Assembly (NCBI GenBank): GCA_005800465.1
Contig: SYFI01000124.1
Span: forward strand, 1 to 8,623
Reading direction: 5' to 3'
DNA: 8,623 nucleotides
Origin: Actinomycetota bacterium
Lineage (GTDB): Bacteria; Actinomycetota; Thermoleophilia; Miltoncostaeales; Miltoncostaeaceae
The notes beneath the pieces are model-generated. The model did not search any database. It was given only the letters and a program-made list of their open reading frames with translations, and was not told where the DNA came from. The translations under genes were made by a program, and so were the position numbers. Shown here piece after piece: positions 7,095 to 8,623 of the stretch; the first letter of the stretch is position 1; every line of letters starts with the position of its first letter.

Positions 7095-7114
7095 ATGAGG
7101 GGCCGGCCCCTCAT
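7095..7114. promoter_or_regulatory. Perfect 20-bp palindrome, candidate operator
   Basis: ATGAGGGGCC is followed directly by its exact reverse complement, so there is no loop and a DNA-binding dimer is more likely than an RNA hairpin. It lies 55 nt upstream of the ABC-2 ATPase start (minus strand) and about 140 nt upstream of the start at 7256. The outer half-site ATGAGGG occurs a third time at 7128-7134, 33 nt (about three helical turns) from the first copy. No regulator gene is in the window. Confidence 0.5.
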
Positions 7115-7211
7115 TACGCGCCCGGCGATGAGGGCGAGCGTCGCCGACGGGTCGAGATCTACTATCGGAGCGCGCAGACCGGCGCCTGAGAGCAGCGAGG
7201 CACCGGTGGGG

Positions 7212-7217
7212 TAGCGT
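7212..7217 (+). promoter_or_regulatory. Candidate -10 element of the secreted-protein gene
   Basis: TAGCGT fits TAnnnT and ends 38 nt before the ATG at 7256, leaving a leader of about 30 nt with the ribosome binding site. It shares the pattern TAGCnTCC with the element before the hydrolase gene. No -35 box is recognised. Confidence 0.35.
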
Positions 7218-7245
7218 CCTCAGGTGATCTTGCCGTGGGACGTCC

Positions 7246-7250
7246 AGGAG
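7246..7250 (+). promoter_or_regulatory. Ribosome binding site deciding the start at 7256
   Basis: AGGAG lies 5 nt before the ATG at 7256. An in-frame GTG-type start upstream at 7235 lacks such a site and would add residues before the signal peptide, so 7256 is preferred. Confidence 0.65.
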
Positions 7251-7255
7251 CCCCC

Positions 7256-8171
7256 ATGAACGTACGAGCCGTCCAGATGTGGTCAGTCCGAGGAGCCATC
7301 GCCATCGCGGCAATCGGCGGCGCCGTCGCTCTTTCGGGCCCTGCGCTCGCGCGACCGGCAGGGCTCAAGGTGCTGAGCACCGAGATGGGCAGTAACGACA
7401 TTCTGGCGTGCCCGAACACCAATCCGATCTACGACAACCTCCCCGTGATGTTCAACTGGTTCATCCGCCCGGGGTCGGTGAGGCCCTCTGACTTTGAGAT
7501 CGTGCGCGAGGATGGCTCGGTGGCCACTCCGGCGTGTGCCCTGATGTACCCCCCAACGAGCCGGATGAGCGTCAGACGATCAACCTGATCGGGAACTTCG
7601 ACGAGGGCGCAGCCGACCCGGCCGTGAAGGTGCGTCCCGCGCAACTTCGCATCGTGGGTGCACTTGAGGGGCAGCCCATCGGCGCGACGCGGTGGCGCCC
7701 GGTGACCGGGCTCACGCCGCTCACCACCACCGACGTTGCCGACCCCCCGCCATCGTGGATGCGTGGATGCTCATGCCGCTGCTCGCCGACCTTTACGCGA
7801 CCGATCCCAATCGCTGCACCGTTGGCACCGCGTTTGTGCGCATGATGTGGTCTAACGGCGTCAATGCCTACTCCAGCGACCCCAGCTCCCCGCCACTCGA
7901 GGTGGGGCGCAAAATGACGTTGGCCTACCGCGCCATCTTCCGCCTGTCATCTGGGCGCCGCCAATCCATCATTCCGATCGCGCTTGGCAACCTGCTCGAT
8001 CACGCCACCAACGGGGTACCCAACCCGGCCCTGGACGACAACATGCACGACCTATGCCTTGCGTCGGTGCCGCAGGGTGCACGGCTCGTCGGCGTGAGCA
8101 TCACGAGGCCCAACCTGGTGATGAAGCCGAGCAAGGTGGGCAATCGGGTTCAGACGTTCGTCGTCCGGTAG
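7256..8171 (+). pseudogene. Secreted protein of unknown family, broken by two 1-nt frameshifts
   Basis: I do not recognise this family. Frame 1 (7256 to about 7554) gives a signal peptide (Arg4 and Arg12, hydrophobic core 13-28, likely cleavage after A-L-A at residue 32) and a mature start near R-P-A-G-L-K-V-L-S. At the C6 run 7549-7554 the coherent reading moves by one base, and at the C6 run 7743-7748 it moves again in the same direction. It then runs to the TAG at 8169-8171. Adding one C at each site joins the segments as A-L-M-Y-P-P-N-E-P-D-E-R and D-V-A-D-P-P-A-I-V-D-A-W, for 305 residues. That protein has four Cys (52, 94, 188 and 268), enough for two disulfides. Unshifted, translation stops at 7588 after 110 residues. 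Possible causes are homopolymer miscalls, a real pseudogene, or slippage. Two independent decayed sites with otherwise intact frames argue for a recent or technical cause. Confidence 0.75.
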
Positions 8172-8200
8172 TCACCGGGCAGACTGATGGGCGGAACGCA

Positions 8201-8228
8201 GAGGGGGCCCAGCACGCTGAGCCCCCTC
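8201..8228. terminator. Hairpin between convergent genes (proximal to the secreted-protein gene)
   Basis: GAGGGGGC at 8201-8208 pairs with GCCCCCTC at 8221-8228. Inside it, CAGC (8210-8213) pairs with GCTG (8216-8219) across a single C/A mismatch. The result is a 12-bp GC-rich stem beginning 29 nt after the stop at 8171. No T-run follows on either strand. It probably terminates the plus-strand gene and could also act on clpP transcripts. Confidence 0.7.
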
Positions 8229-8242
8229 GATGTCTGTGCGCG

Positions 8243-8270
8243 AGGAGCGGAGCCGTCTGGCCGCGCTCCT
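8243..8270. terminator. Second hairpin downstream of clpP
   Basis: AGGAGCG at 8243-8249 pairs with CGCTCCT at 8264-8270, and an inner GCC/GGC pair (8252-8254 with 8259-8261) shortens the loop. It begins 13 nt past the clpP stop on the minus strand and is not followed by a T-run. It is a likely terminator for clpP, weaker than the neighbouring hairpin. Confidence 0.45.
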
Positions 8271-8283
8271 GATTGGGGTCTGC

Positions 8284-8623
8284 CTAGTGCGACTCGATCA
8301 CGCGGTCAACGAGGCCGTAGTCGGCAGCCTCCTGCGCGGTGAAGAAGCGGTCGCGCTCGGAGTCCTGGTGGATCTGCTCCTCGGTCTTGCCGGTGTGCTG
8401 GGCAAGGATCTGATCGAGGCGGGCACGCAGGTTGAGGGTCTCGCGTGCGTGGATCTCAATGTCAGTCGCCTGGCCGCTGAAACCCGACAGCACCTGATGG
8501 ATGAGGATGCGGCTGTTGGGAAGCGCCATGCGCTTGCCCGGCGCGCCACCCGCGAGCAGCAGTGCACCCATGCTCATCGCGATACCGCAGCAGATGGTCT
8601 GCACGTCCGGCTTGATGAAGTGC
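8284..8623 (-). CDS. clpP: ATP-dependent Clp protease proteolytic subunit ClpP (C-terminal 112 aa)
   Basis: ClpP is the serine peptidase of the Clp complex. It forms stacked heptameric rings that degrade proteins unfolded by ClpX or ClpC. The gene enters from the right edge; its N-terminal part is outside the window. The visible part begins H-F-I-K-P-D, the usual segment just before the catalytic serine. All three catalytic residues are present: Ser in A-M-S-M-G-A, His in I-L-I-H-Q, and Asp in S-E-R-D-R-F-F. The handle helix G-Q-A-T-D-I-E-I-H-A-R-E is well conserved, and the protein ends Y-G-L-V-D-R-V-I-E-S-H with a TAG at 8284-8286. The GTG at 8602-8604 is an internal Val codon, not the start. 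In many actinobacteria clpP lies beside a second clpP, tig or clpX; none is visible here. Confidence 0.96.
   Translation of the reverse strand, partial: HFIKPDVQTICCGIAMSMGALLLAGGAPGKRMALPNSRILIHQVLSGFSGQATDIEIHARETLNLRARLDQILAQHTGKTEEQIHQDSERDRFFTAQEAADYGLVDRVIESH

Larger units (their letters stand above)
7041..7255. promoter_or_regulatory. Divergent intergenic region between the ABC-2 operon and the secreted-protein gene
   Basis: These 215 nt separate two divergent genes, so they must hold promoters for both strands. They contain the 20-bp palindrome at 7095-7114, a further half-site at 7128-7134, a TACTAT (-10-like, plus strand) at 7160-7165, a TAGCGT (-10-like, plus strand) at 7212-7217, and a ribosome binding site at 7246-7250. 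No convincing minus-strand promoter was found. I see no conserved RNA structure. Confidence 0.55.

Noticed and set aside
7089..7214. Small plus-strand frame starting at an ATG inside the divergent region
   Set aside because: It gives about 41 Arg/Ala/Pro-rich residues, has no ribosome binding site, overlaps the palindrome, and is only the tail of a longer antisense frame over the ATPase gene.
7577..7591. Small hairpin (CGATCA/TGATCG) after the first C6 run as a frameshift-stimulating structure
   Set aside because: The stem is only 6 bp and begins about 22 nt after the slippery run, farther than the usual 5-9 nt; miscalling or mutation explains the shift more simply.
1..8623. CRISPR array, transposon ends or defence-system genes
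   Set aside because: No regularly spaced repeats, no transposase or integrase motifs and no nuclease or toxin-antitoxin motifs were seen on either strand.

Overview
The window is high-GC DNA with tightly packed, often overlapping genes. It looks like an actinobacterial chromosome, and a deep-branching class such as Thermoleophilia is my best guess. That guess rests on protein style recalled from memory: the secreted GH-A hydrolase beginning with a VQDDRLPV-type motif, the DUF4430 lipoprotein with its WPEPF tail, and the sequence context of TadA and ClpP. No rRNA or other taxonomic marker is present, so the assignment is tentative. No tRNA, rRNA, CRISPR array, insertion sequence or integrase was seen. 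No stretch longer than 300 bases lacks a gene.

Layout. (1) Bases 1-4102, plus strand, form a four-gene overlapping operon that enters from the left edge. It holds the C-terminal end of a MacB/LolD-type ABC ATPase, an 849-residue FtsX/MacB-type permease, a 296-residue DUF4430 lipoprotein and the tRNA adenosine deaminase tadA. Every junction overlaps (GTGA, an 8-nt overlap, ATGA), so translation is probably coupled. (2) Bases 4182-5309, plus strand, encode a secreted clan GH-A glycoside hydrolase as a single gene with its own likely promoter and ribosome binding site. (3) Bases 5323-7040, minus strand, are a two-gene ABC-2 exporter (ATPase then permease, TGATG junction), convergent with the hydrolase. 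A 15-bp hairpin lies between them and forms the last codons of the permease. (4) Bases 7041-7255 are a divergent intergenic region with a perfect 20-bp palindrome and a third copy of its half-site. (5) Bases 7256-8171, plus strand, encode a secreted protein of unknown family broken by two frameshifts. Each lies in a run of six C, and these two are the only homopolymers of six or more that I found in the window. Restoring one C at each gives a continuous 305-residue protein. (6) Bases 8201-8270 hold two hairpins between convergent genes. (7) Base 8284 to the right edge, minus strand, is the C-terminal 112 residues of ClpP with the full catalytic triad.

How the parts fit. The window mixes housekeeping genes (tadA, clpP) with envelope functions: two unrelated ABC systems, a lipoprotein and two secreted proteins. 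The most notable points are the coupling of an essential tRNA-editing gene to an exporter/lipoprotein operon, the paired C6 frameshifts, and the palindromic candidate operator between the ABC-2 exporter and the secreted-protein gene. I do not see a clear new defence or mobile system.
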